Source: Lyophyllum atratum
Taxonomy: Eukaryota; Basidiomycota; Agaricomycetes; Agaricales; Lyophyllaceae
Direction: 5' to 3'
DNA length: 64,000 bases
Assembly: GCA_014905825.1 (NCBI GenBank)
Contig: JACGCN010000037.1
Span: 124,001 to 188,000 of the forward strand
Position 1 is the first letter of the stretch, and each line of letters opens with the position of its first letter. The position numbers and the translations under genes were made by a program. The notes under the pieces were generated by a model. It did no database searches, had not been told where the DNA came from, and saw only the letters and a program-made list of their open reading frames with translations. Of the stretch, positions 10,714 through 22,384 are shown piece by piece.

Positions 10714-13700
10714 ATGTTCATTGCGCCTTCCAGACCTGCGGCCGACTCGTATCCCGCCCACCCCCCGTACTCTCCTACAGAGTATGCCTCCACCAATAAT
10801 CCGAGATATCCATCCGCAAGCCATCCTTATTCTGTTTCTCTCCATGGTCCGGACTCGTTTCCCACTCACCAAATAAGCGCAGAACGACACCGAACCGATT
10901 CCTCTATTTCAACTTCAGTCTACCCTCGTTCACCCGATCACGAAGGAATGGATGCCGTCCGCGACACGCCGTATATTAAGCATGGCGGCCCGTCTACAGT
11001 TCCTAGTTACCCACCGAGGCGCGACCCAGGCTCAGCAGCAATAGGTACTTACCATCCAGGCGAGGATCAACCGACAGAGCGTCAATCTCGAACCAGACCT
11101 CGTTCTGAATACTCTGGAGATTCAAGCGCACCTTCAGCACCTCCTCCAAAACGGAAGAACCGACGTGAAAAGCCTCGTATCGATTTGGCCCCTGACCAAC
11201 CTCCCACGACCCAGGGCAAGCCTCGCGCCAGAGTCTATGTAGCCTGTGTACAGTGGTGGGTCCATTTACTTCAAGTCTGTTCTTGCTTTGATCTCACCTG
11301 TCCGAATCAGTCGGGGTCGCAAGATTCGGTGTGATGGTGCCAAGCCAGTGTGCCACAACTGCTCCAGACGGACTGCTGGCAATAATGAGTGCGATTACGA
11401 CCCTACCCCTAAGCGCCGTGGCCCCGACAAGACCCCCGGCGCTCGTCAACGAGTAGCCAGAGACGGAAATGAAGAGACTGATGGCGGACCTGTCCGCCGT
11501 CGCCGTCGTCGGGACACGACGTCTCGTAGTACTACGACGCCCGAGCAACAACTGTCGTGCGAGGTCCGTCATCGCAGTAGGAGTGTTTCTGGATCCGTCG
11601 TCGTCCCATCCCCCATATCACTTCCTTCGCCAGTGCAGAGTGATATTACCATGCCTTCACCTGTCGACTTTGTTCCCATTTCTAATGTTACCGGGACGCC
11701 TGAATCACCATATACCGGGATCATACACAATATTCAACCCAGAGATATGGCAGACACCAGTTTTCTGGACGAAGATGCCTTCGATTTATCAACCATCATT
11801 CCCCTAGTCCGCTTTCCCCCGTCTCGCGATACTAGTCATGCCTATATCACTCAGCTAGACGACAACGACAACGAAGACGAGAAGGTGCAGGGGGTCTCTT
11901 GCGAACCTTCCCTGAATTTCAACCGTAAAATCTGGTGGGACTCTCTTCTATCATTATACCTATCACCCCATACCCATCACCGACAAACGCTCACTGCTGA
12001 GCAACGGTCTTCTGCATCCCAAAGTATCACCAATGATATCCGGTTTCTCTTCCAAATATCGAATTATTGGTTCGCTTTCTTTCATATACCCAGCTTTTAT
12101 CGAAACTATTTCGATCCCGTCAAGAGAGAGAGGATCCAGCCGAGCTTGGTACTCGCTCTGCTCGCTATGTCGACTTTTTGGCAAAGCTCCGAAATCGGCC
12201 TCGGTCGCCTTGGTAGGGACCGCGCTCTGCGATTCAGGGACGAGGCACAAAGTGCGCTGGATGCCAGCTTTAATGCCGGGTGGATTGACGAAACTCTTGC
12301 TCAAGCTGCTTGGGTAGGAAGCTTTCACTGGAGCGTATTCCATTCACTGACAATATCTTGTGCCTTCTCAGCTTCTAGCCCTGTTTGAGGTCTGTGCCCA
12401 TCCGCTCCACTCCTCGGAGCGCTCCAACTCCTCCATGATCATGCTAGACTCCATCATCCGCAGTCTCTCCCTCACATTCGTCGATGCCGGCGACCCGAAC
12501 ACCTCTATATTTTCACCGGGTGAAGTCCCTGCTGTCCTCGAGCAGCACCGAGACCCTAGCTGGTTCCCTGACCGGGAGGTCGACTTCAACCCTCACCTGC
12601 CCTCAGCCAAACCGAAACACTGGCGCAGCCTGAACTCCCCACGCGAGTCTTCTGCCGACTCAGGCTGTTCGTGTCGCTCGATGACGCTTGGGGCGCATTG
12701 GCCGGAGGGTAACGATCACACACCGCTGTGGACGTCGACCCCAGCGTGGAACAATTCCTGGAGCGAGGCGGAGATCCGGAAGGAGTCATGTCGCCGTTTG
12801 TGCTGGAGCTCCACGATCCTTGCTGCTGGACATGCATCATATACCACTGCGCATCGGTCCGATGCACTTAATTTATTCATATCTGACCCATCCAATGTAC
12901 GTCCCTGCGGTTGGTTGTCATGATGATGCTAATCAGCTCTTTTTGTTTTCGCCCCTCCCCTAGTATGCACTTTTGTTTTCTGGGGAATCAATTGCGTATT
13001 CTCCTGCGCTGTCGTCGAACTATTCGTCGAAAGATACGATATGGGCACTGTATGATCGCTCGTTTTTGTTGTGGCATGGGTGTTTACGGATGCGTGGCGA
13101 TACGCGGGCGACCGACGACATGAAGGCGCAGTTTGCGGGGAAGACGTGGTTGGAAGCCGATGCCTTAGAGGCTGCGCTGAATCGACACACCTGTAGGATT
13201 GAGCGACAGTTCATTTTCCAGGCGAGGGAATACATCTTCAAGTAAGACGGCTTCGCACTTATGTCTGGATAGTGTAACTCATTGGTCTGCAGCACCAGGA
13301 TGTGTATCTCGTACGAGTTCCAGAGGTACATCCCCCTTGCCACAGCGTCAGTCAAACCCACCTGGTTCTATTTTCTTTTGCGCGTAGTTGATGTTATTCT
13401 TGTGCAGCAACGTCAGTGGATTGTTCCACCGCAACAAAGCAGAAGAGTGGTGTAAGAACATCCTGCTCTTTCGTTGGTGCTGCGGTCGCTGACCCACCTT
13501 TCGCTTTTTATAGTGACTCATCAAGCGACTGTCGCGGAGCGATTTATGTGTGGCCTCCATACGATCACTGGAAATTCGAACAATCTGCTGGCACGACGGC
13601 CGTTCTTCGTATTCTGGTTCATGAGCCAGATCTCTCGGTGAGTGATGACGTCTAAGTCGTTGATCCGCAGGAACTGACACACCCGGCGACAGTGCTTTGT

Positions 13701-14049
13701 TATTGTGGGAGTGTGATAACACGCTGACAGTTGCGATGGATGTGTGTAAAGCACTCCTTCCTGCTCTAGACTAGTGCGTGCTGTCTTTCCATCAAGTCGT
13801 TTGACGTACTCAATTTTTTTCTTGTTTATTCTTAGTTTAACGGCTCTGTGGCCCTGTCCTGGTGGGTCATTTGTCGAAGTCGTTGTCCACTGTTGCTAAT
13901 AATCGGATTTAGAACAACGCTATCGGTACGACAGCCTCCGCGAGCGGTTGGTGAATGCATGCTATGTCGCCGGAGTAAATCCGCCCTCGCCTACTAATCT
14001 AAGTCTCTCTCCGTCTTCCCCTGGCGTCGACTTGAGCGCTCGTTGTTGA
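10714..14049 (+). CDS. Zn(II)2Cys6 fungal transcription factor
   Basis: A nuclear DNA-binding regulator. The N-terminal ~175 residues are disordered (Pro, Ser, Tyr-rich), followed by a basic stretch PPPKRKNRREKPR. The zinc cluster is split by an intron at about 11256-11310; the joined motif is CVQCRGRKIRCDGAKPVC followed by HNCSRR and NNECDYD, giving six cysteines in the usual spacing. Basic RRRRRR follows. The middle region (LTAEQRSS, NYWFAFFHIPSFYRNYF, LVLALLAMSTFWQSS) and the later exons, including SYEFQRYIPLATANVSGLFHRNKAEEW, resemble the fungal-specific transcription factor domain seen in basidiomycete homologues. Ends with TGA at 14047-14049. Target genes cannot be told from the sequence. 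Confidence 0.88.
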
Positions 14050-14248
14050 AAAATCTGTAGTTCATTTGTGCGAATGCTTCTGTATTTCTAGTATGAGTCT
14101 GGGTAGCATATGTCGTTGTTGTAACTCCCCAAGAACAATCGATCAGCATTATCATGACTACCATAACGGGAAGTCTAATTAGAGACAACGCCTGCAAAGT
14201 TAGCTCTTGCCCTTAGACCACCAACACCTCACTACGGTCTTACGCACC

Positions 14249-16239
14249 ATGGACTTACAGGAAGTCCTACACACGCCCACCCCTCTCGTCGATACAACCA
14301 TGAATGCCCTTGTGTCGCGTGAATCGTTTCCTGCGCCCTCCCTCAAGCGAAGAGCCTCATCATCCTTTGAGGGTCTCGAAGAGGACACTAGTCGGAAGAG
14401 AATAAAGGAAGAAAGCCAGAGTACCGAGAAGGATGTCGGTGAAGCGGACGTCATTCCTCACGTCGTTAGTGCTAGCCTTGCGGACGACCTGGCTCAGGAC
14501 CTCCAGTGCGGATGCTGCTCCGAACTCGTCTATAGACCTGTAATTGTAAATCCCTGTCAACATTTCTTTTGCGGAAGGTATGCCATCTTCATTGTCTATT
14601 GCAACGTTTGCCACCACTAACAGTTTTCTCTTGCAGTTGTTGTATCCTTTGGATTCGTGTAAGTGTCTCGCCGCATGTTATCCATCAGTGGCATCTTTTC
14701 CGCGGAAGTCCTAGATTAGCTCTACTTGAACATTTATTCTATAGCCTCGATATCCTTTCCGAATCATCATTGTTACTGGCCAGTGCACTAATTTTTTGTG
14801 TCCCACAGAATGGCGGAACAAATTGCCCAGCGTGCCGCGGCGTCTCCACTATCGTCACACCCTTCCGCGCGCTCCAGTCAGTGATCGACACTCTCCTGCG
14901 TGCGGCCCCACACAAGGCTCGCACAGAACGGGAGCGCCAGCAAGCGGACGAAATCTACAAAGTCGGCAACTCCATGCGGGTCCGTATACGCGTCACTTTC
15001 TTGTACCACAAACATTATCTGACTCATCCCCCTATTAGATTCCTCCGCCACGAGAGCCGTCTCCGGAAGCAAACGTAGATGCACCCTCTGACTTTGCCCG
15101 CCCGTGTCCGCACTGTGTAGCGGGCAACCCGTATGGCTGGAGATGTCCCCAGCCGATTCCAGATCCTATAACGGATTTTGATCATGCGTGGCACCTGGAA
15201 GACGGCGTACCACCTGGCCATGCGCATTGCGGGAACTGGTAGATTTCATTTCTCTGGTTGTTTGTTGAGGATCGCCCGGGCTTACCCCATGACCTATTAG
15301 CGAGAATTTGCTTGCGACGAGTGCACCAACGACCACGAAATGCGACCTCTGTCAGGTCTTCTTCTGTGGGATTGGCATACAGGGTCGTTGCCTCGCCGCG
15401 CCTCTCCTCTCACAGCATCCCCACGGGCTATCGGATGTTGGTGACCTCATTCTGTCGGCGGACGTGTACGAATGCTTCGACAGCAATAACGTCGAAGTGG
15501 AAATCATGCTCGACTATCTCACCGCCCAGAGACTGACTCCACGCCACATTTATCGCGAGGTACATCCATTTATACTCTTACCCTACTGAGCAATTTGTCT
15601 GAAGAAACACGCTAGATCGTGACTCACATCCAATCGCAACCAAGAGCATTTAAGCCACTTATGGAGCTTGAACTTTTTTCCGATCTCCACGGTGTTGCAG
15701 CTGGTACGGATCCGGACCCAGAGGCTCCCCGGAACAATATATGTAGACATTGTTCGGCCGAGGTCTTCTTATGGGGTCTCAGAGAGTGGTGGGTCCGTGA
15801 ACGGCAGAAAGGCTTCCTAGAAGAGCACGTTGTAAGCAGAAAGGACTGCCCAGACGGAAGAGCATGTGATCGGCAGATGGACCTTGGTAAGTTATTCAGA
15901 GGCGCGCAGAGAATTTGTCTATTAACATCTCTTGCTCAAAGCTCATGCCAAAGAATGTTGGTACTAATGCTACTAAAATGCCTCGTCAACTAACGAACAT
16001 TTTTAGTCAATCACATGTTCTCAAGGACCGACACAGAACTAACAAACCCCGTACCCGCACCTCAACCTCAACTCGAGGTTCCTACCGCGCCAGTCACACC
16101 TCAGCACACCAACTCTGCCGAGCAGATGGAGCTCCCCACGCTTTCCGAGCCTCCAGCACAAGCACTATGGGCCCTTTTCGCCAGGGAGTCCGTACAGAGC
16201 CTTCCAAGAGAACTTGAATCTACTAACGACCTCGCATAA
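14249..16239 (+). CDS. CHFR-like RING E3 ubiquitin ligase with cysteine-rich domain
   Basis: A predicted E3 ubiquitin ligase. After a ~85-residue Ser/Lys-rich leader the C3HC4 RING reads CGCCSELVYRPVIVNPCQHF, then CGSCCILWIR and NCPACRG across two introns. Downstream are cysteine pairs (CPHC, CGNC, CDLCQVFFCG, CRHCSAEVF) typical of the multi-zinc cysteine-rich domain of CHFR and its fungal relatives. No FHA phosphopeptide-binding domain precedes the RING, although CHFR and yeast Dma1 have one. The ATG at 14249 sits in a good context (CACCATGG); the C-terminal tail is Pro/Gln-rich and ends at TAA 16237-16239. The family acts in mitotic checkpoints; the role here is inferred. Confidence 0.82.
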
Positions 16240-16987
16240 CCTACGACCCACGACTATACACGAATAACGATCCTTTCCACTACTCATTTTGACAACAACA
16301 AGCTTTACTGTACTCAATAATTCAAATTGACGCCGATGACTGGGAGTATGGAACTAATGGGGCTGGGGTGGTAGCGGCTTTTGGGAGGTGGTGATGTCGC
16401 CGAAGCGTGGATGCTGGTATGGGCAGAGTGCAAGTTTGTGGTGGTACACTACGTTCACCTGCAACCATTTGACTTTCTGCACCCATACCCTTGACAGCCT
16501 CTACCAAAGATTTGAAGGGTAAGTTCTGTGATCAATGGATTTTAATCCGGATCGACTCACTCCATCCTTTAATTTGCAGTGTGCCCTTGCTTTGGTGGCG
16601 GGGGCTTTGCAAACAAGGCGCGCTGGTAGGTATAAAGCGTCTTCCCTTCCTTTGCGATTCCATTTGGTAGCATTTAGTTGAATAACTAGGGACCTGAATA
16701 CGTATAGTGCAATCAAAGCTGCGTTTGAAGATTGTGTGTTGAAGTGGATTATGTGCTAACATCAGAGACGATGCTCATGCCACCCCCCCCTTTCCTCCGT
16801 GCTCCGATGGTGTGTAGCAATAGATACTTTTTATTGAACAGCACGATCGGGAAGAGTACAAACAACAGTGAGTAATAATAAAAACTAGGTGAGATCCACA
16901 GAGATATAAAGGAGCGTATGGTAGGTGGTCAGATCCAAAAACACAAGCCTTAGATAATTATGTAACAACATGAGCGTCCTTGTCGCC
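16240..16987. other. convergent intergenic region with splice-like signals
   Basis: Between two convergent genes. At about 16510-16630 the plus strand shows GGGTAAGT, a TTTGCAG acceptor and a GTAGGT donor, as if a spliced transcript existed, but no coherent protein results. It may be a non-coding transcript or a long 3' UTR. Confidence 0.3.
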
Positions 16988-19900
16988 TCACCCCAGCGCC
17001 ATCATCCCCCCAATAACTACAGGATGTGCCCCCAGCTGGTCCTGCAACCTCTCCAGGCGGATCCGCTCTCGCTTCTGCTCAGGCGTCTCCACCTTAATCT
17101 TCTTCTCCTTGGGTGGCTTCTTCTCCTTCTCTTTCTTCTCCTTTTTCTTCTGGGCGCTTGCCTCTCCGTCCTGCTGCACCTCACCCTTCTTCCGACCGAG
17201 CAGGCGCCCGAAGCCTCCGCTGCGTGGGGTGCTTGGCGGGTGGGAAAACGATTCTACGGATGGTGAGAAGACACTAGCTCCGCTAGGATACAGCGGTGGC
17301 GGTGGCGCCAGGTCGGGTGCTGAAAGCGGCATCGGCGGGGGCGGTGGGGGCGCCCAGCGAATGTTGGAGCGTTGCTGGGGCCATTGTTTTGCCGGGCGGA
17401 CTTGGTCGAAGTAGCTCGCGTTGATGTGGAAGGGGTCAGGACTATCAGAGTCGAGCACAGCGATGTCCCGGATATATCGCTCGCCGAGAATGCCCACTTC
17501 GGATGAAGTGAGCTCGGTGGAATTAAAGAGAGGGGTAACGGGTGAAGTGTAACGACTGGTAGACAAGGAGCTGTACGACGTAGAGGATGCAAGGGAGGGT
17601 GGGACAGACTGCACCCGGCCGGTGTGGATGGGTGGCGGGCGATGTTGACGGTAAGCACTCGTCGATGGGATATGTTCATGGCCGTCGGACTGGTAGTGAT
17701 CCGAATCCGAGTAAGCCAGAGTGGCCACGGAGGCAGACAACGACGGGGCTTCTGAGGGAGCCGAGCCGGAATCACGACTCGACCCACTATACGCACTATC
17801 GCTTCTGATGTTCGCAATGGATGGGTAGTGTTGCAATGGTTCGTCAGGGCGATGGTGGCTAGTCTGGGAGCCGCTGACGTCTGTTAGGACGGACATAAAC
17901 TCAGCCAGCTCATGGATCTCGCTTTCAGTGTGCATAGAAACTACACTATGTGAGCGGCTCCGGCGCTGTGACTTTGTCGGCCTGAGGACCGGGAGAGGCA
18001 TAACTTGATCATCTTCGTACGAATCGTCGGGCGGGACCACATAGCTCGTGTCCCCGATGTCTCCAGAGTCTGAAGAGACGTCTGCATCGTCTGAGTGATG
18101 TGCTTCTATGGGGTGTTGTAGATCTCTAGGACTGTCGGCGTCCAAAACATCCCTATAGTTGACGACGTTTCTTCCATCTAAGAGATCATCTTGATCAACA
18201 ACGCTGTTCCTTAGATCCAGGAAGTTCATCTCGGGTGGATGTCTCAAGTCGTCAGAATTTCTCGGGTCGAGCAGGTTCCTGGAGTCAATAGTATCCCTGC
18301 GGTCCACCGTTCTTGAGTCCATGCCGTTCCTTGGGTCCACCATATTCCTATTCCTTGAGTGCCCGATATTTCTCGAGTGAGAGGCATTTCCGGATGCCAC
18401 CATACCCCCCGAGTCGCGGAGGTTCCTTGAGACTGTACCGATAATAAGCATTCCTTGTCTACCTCATCACAACAAGCGAACTCACTGTATCCAGAGCCAG
18501 TCGCACTAGAATTACCCATATTGCGCCAGCGTGCGTCGGAGGTTCCTCGTGGCCGGGTAACGTACTGCGAATCGCTGCCGGGTGGTTCACCGGGGCCACT
18601 TGAGCCATTTGTCGGACCTCCGCCTCCGCCACCAGGGCCACCGGGGGGTTTGCCGTTGTCCTTCTCGCCGCGGCTGCGTGAAGGACGCTTCTGCGTGTAG
18701 GACTAAGGGGAGAGGCGAATACGTTAGGAGCAGCTAACTTGGGAGGAGTCGGCTTACCATGACAGTCTTGAGGGCACTAGAATGTCAGGAATTGATGTCA
18801 GCAGGCGATTGAGAAGACAAGGGGAATTGAGCTTACCGAATCTGGAGACTGCGACAACTGCACAGAGTAGCTACCTCATAGACCCCTACGGAAGTTGAAT
18901 TCGAGAGGGCACGATGCATTGCATGCTTTACGAGCGCTTCCAGATGATCCAGCCCGTAGTTCTTTGAGAGCACGAGCAGCTGGCTAAGGACCGCCGGCGC
19001 ATGCTGAAGCGGCGTCACAAGTGCGGTGGTATAGAAGTACTGCAGCAACGCCATAGCAATCGGATACGGCTCCGACAGGTCAAACGAGCGCGCTGTAAGC
19101 CTCGGATCTAGACGCGGGTCCTCACTCGACGCGTTTCCTGGTAGTTCGGGGAGCGGGATGTTCATAGCAGAGTCGGGGAGACTCTCAAGCGCCTGGCGGA
19201 CACTCTGCGTGAACTTCTTGCGTTGTTCGAGGAACCATGGCCAGCGTTCTTCCAGGATACGACGTGAGCAGGTGATACGGCGGCCATCCTCGCAGACGAT
19301 GTCAAAATCCCCTACGACGCGTTCCTCGAGTGTGGCGAGGCCGAGCTCCTGCATCGTGATGTCGAGTTTGAGCGGCGGGGGCTGGTAGATGCCAAAGGCC
19401 TCGAGATCGACGACAGCGACATGGTCCCAGGAGAGCAGGCGTCGATTGTAGTCGTCGACAAGGTTGCCATTGCGGTTACCAAAAATGATGAACTTGTTCG
19501 CTTCCGCCCAGAGGCTTCCACGGAACCATGAGCCGCTCTCCACGGCCTTGCCGGGATCGATGCGTGACCACGTCATGGAGACGAGATCTAGCACCCAGAT
19601 GGAGAAGGATTGGTAGGAGTGTGCGAGGTAGGTGCCCGCAATGATGAGGTTCGTGCCGAGGATTGCGCCTGTGGGAAAGCGAAGGCCAGGTGGGAATGTG
19701 GCGCCGGCCATGGCAGAGGATTTATCCTGGATGGTGAAGTCGGTGTCTGGGAGGGGAGAGAAGACCTCGAGTTCGCGCTTGACGTCGGTGAACTGAGATG
19801 AAACGGTCGATAAACACGTGATAATTTGTACGGAGGTTCGATACGTACATTATAGTTGCTGTAAAGGTAAATGTCGCTCGGGTGGTCTTCACTTGGTGGC

Positions 19901-20808
19901 GCGGAATATGGTTGATGGATAAGCGATTCAGTCGACGTAAACTCTGTTGGAGGCTTGCTGCCTCTGTCTGGTCCGAAGCGCTGCCCTGGCGGGCCCAAAG
20001 TGGATGCAGATTGCGAATTTCGCATCTCCTCTTGGGGAAGGCGTACCGCGATGTTGGATGAGACGGCGACACTACGGTAGGTACCGCAATGACGCGGGTA
20101 GTCGCGTCGTTGCACCCACGTCCTGCTCACGAGGTCGTAGACGCACACATCGTCCAGCCACGTGTTATTGAAATCCTGTCCACCGATGATGAAAAGCCGA
20201 TCTACGGTAACCGACGACAGGTGTGCATAGCGCGCCCGAGGTAGTAGGTTCTCCGGAACCGGGACTGACGACTGGGTGGCGGGCAGCCAATGTCGAGTGA
20301 CAATATCGAAGAAGCGCACGTCATTCAAGACGCACAGTTCATCGGGGTTAATGGAGTCGGGCTGGTTGCTCATGCCGCCAAAGATTATCAACTTGTTATT
20401 CCCTAAATTGCTGATTGAGTGGGTACGATCAAGGCATGCCGGCAAGTGGACTCACAGGTATCTGCGCTGTGGAAGTATCGGGCGCGCGGGACATCGTCCT
20501 CTGGAGAAATTGGGATCCTCTCCCAATTGAAAGTCTCCAGGTCGAACACGTATAGATCGGAAACCATTTTGCGCTCCGTTACCAGGCGCCCCCCCTGAGA
20601 TGAAGGTTATTGAAAGCCCCATCTATTAAGTTGTAGGCGCTCACGAAAAGGTACATTTTCGACCCCACCACAGTCGTCGAGGCCCCCTAGGCTCTATGAG
20701 TGTTTGCGAACGTGCGAATTAATGCTCTACACATACCACAAGCTTCGCGGGGACATCGCCTGTTGTCTTCCGACAGAATGTGGTCAAGTCATAGATGGAA
20801 TGGAGCAT
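16988..20808 (-). CDS. kelch-repeat and BTB protein with long disordered tail (Ral2/LZTR1-like)
   Basis: A signalling adaptor of roughly 1,100 residues. N-terminal kelch blades include YLFGGRLVTERKMVSDLYVF, WNNKLIIFGGMS, RLFIIGGQDFNNTWLDDVCV and NLIIAGTYLAHSYQSFS. A BTB fold follows (GDFDIVCEDGRRITCSRRIL ... YGLDHLEALVKHAMHRAL), then ALKTVM and a Gly/Pro-rich, Ser-rich tail with degenerate RN-containing repeats, a poly-Pro stretch (PPPPPP) and a charged coiled-coil-like end (KKKEKKEKEKK). Kelch plus BTB is the architecture of fission yeast Ral2 and animal LZTR1, both acting on Ras; that link is by architecture only. The first ATG I can place is at 20808 (MLHSIYDLTTFCRK); an acceptor just upstream (ctctacag) suggests one more 5' exon not located. 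Confidence 0.8.
17000..17100 (-). other. charged lysine/glutamate C-terminal segment of the kelch-BTB protein
   Basis: Inside the last exon the encoded protein turns highly basic and charged (KIKVETPEQKRERIRLERLQ), predicted alpha-helical and possibly coiled-coil, just before the stop. It is preceded by a lysine-rich run at about 17090-17150. Confidence 0.5.
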
Positions 20809-21438
20809 CGGGGCAACGTCGACCCGAGCTGGGGCGCTGTAGAGGGGGGCGGAGAGCAGTAGTTAGCAAGGGCAGGTACAACGCGCTAAGTAGTTGCCCA
20901 AATATTGATCGATCTTTCGGCAAAATCCTTTAGGCCCACGCTTAGGGGAATTGATTTGATGTTCCACAGATTCCCTTCCAGTGTAATATCCGAGATTTGT
21001 CGACCTGTATAAGGTGCAGAGATGCTCCAAGCCTACGCTGCCAGCACTAAATCTCTCCTTGTACTCGTTCTGTACGAGCCATTTTTGATCAACTACCCTC
21101 GACTACACTCTCCGATTAGCAAGGGCGAATGCACATGGCAAAGCCCCCTGTCCATATGTTATCGCTGATACCGACCCTAATTCCAATTTTCTGTGGCGAT
21201 GATGGCGCAACTGCAGCTTTCGCGTGATTAATGCAACCAGACACTCGCTCATGACAGATGCCATGCCGTGCGATAGAGATAGGCCTCTACATTTTTTGCT
21301 ACAATCTTGTACCCACGAAGTCTCCATGAGTCTCCCATTGGAAGGATGAGGAAGATCTCTGTAGCAGTCTGTGGCCCTGTTCGAGATTGTGTGAGCGAAG
21401 TGCGAACGCTGAGGAGCTTCGGTAAATCTCGATAGTCG
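20809..21438. other. divergent promoter region of the kelch-BTB and PDX3 genes
   Basis: About 630 bases; probably includes an unlocated 5' exon of the kelch-BTB gene upstream of the acceptor near 20836. No other feature seen. Confidence 0.4.
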
Positions 21439-22288
21439 ATGCTTTTGATTCGCGCCATCACCAGCCGACTCCAATCCCGATCTTTGTACGCTCCTCGACA
21501 CCGCCCCCGCTTACCCTTACTCCTTATCCGACCCCGATCCTTCACTATGGATCTTCAAATTGTGGCCGACCAGCTCAAGGTCCTCCCGCACCGCCAATAC
21601 GTGACCGCTGATGGCATCTCGCCGACGACCGTCGCCCCGTCTCCAATCGACCAGTTTCGCGTCTGGTTCAAGGAGGCAGCCGAGGGGGGCGTCGTCCAGG
21701 AGCCCGAGGCAGTGTGCCTAAGCACAGCGACCCCTACCGGCATCCCGTCTGCGCGCATGGTTCTTTTCAAGGAGCTCGATCCGCGTGGCTTCGTCTTCTT
21801 CACGAACTATACCTCACGCAAATCGCAGGAGCTCTTGGCGAACCCACATGCGGCCTTGGTATTCTATTGGCGAGAGGTCCATCGATCCGTACGAGTCATT
21901 GGGCGTGTAGAGAAGGTCAGCCAAGAAGAGAGTGATGAATACTTCCAGAGTCGGCCTGTGGGCAGTCGGGTCGGTGCCTGGGCAAGTAAGCAGAGTACAG
22001 TAGTGGGTGAAGGGGAGTTGCATGAACGGCTGCACAAGCTGGAGCAGAAGTTTGGACCCGACGTGCCCACTCCAGAGTTTTGGGGTGGCTGGAGAGTTGT
22101 GCCAAAGTTAGTAGCTTTGTTCACGGACATCTTCCTTCATGCTGAAATAACGCTACCCTCTTTTCACCAGCGAGGTCGAGTTTTGGATAGGAAAGCCCTC
22201 GCGATTACACGATCGCGTCCGATACCTGCGCATAGAGAATTCCCCGGAAGACACACCAGCATGGAAGATCGAAAGACTAGCTCCTTGA
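21439..22288 (+). CDS. PDX3: pyridoxamine 5'-phosphate oxidase
   Basis: FMN enzyme that oxidises pyridoxamine or pyridoxine 5'-phosphate to pyridoxal 5'-phosphate, the last step of vitamin B6 salvage. Recognisable blocks are ADGISPTTVAPSPIDQFRVW, AVCLSTATPTGIPSARMVLF (FMN binding), GFVFFTNYTSRKSQEL, WREVHRSVRVIGRVEKV, YFQSRPVGSRVGAWASKQS and, after one intron (about 22108-22170), NEVEFWIGKPSRLHDRVRY and WKIERLAP at the C-terminus. The upstream ATG at 21439, bounded by an in-frame TAG at 21433-21435, adds 36 residues with eight Arg and no acidic residue, like a mitochondrial presequence; the second ATG at 21547 gives the standard cytosolic form. Converges with the aldolase gene, 96 bases apart. 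Confidence 0.94.
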
Positions 22289-22384
22289 TTTTCATAGATG
22301 ACAACAGCAAGTGTAACTAGTATGAAAATTATCGCATACAGGATCCATCACTCCAGCCAGGAGTTCAATGCTGAGAAACGATCC

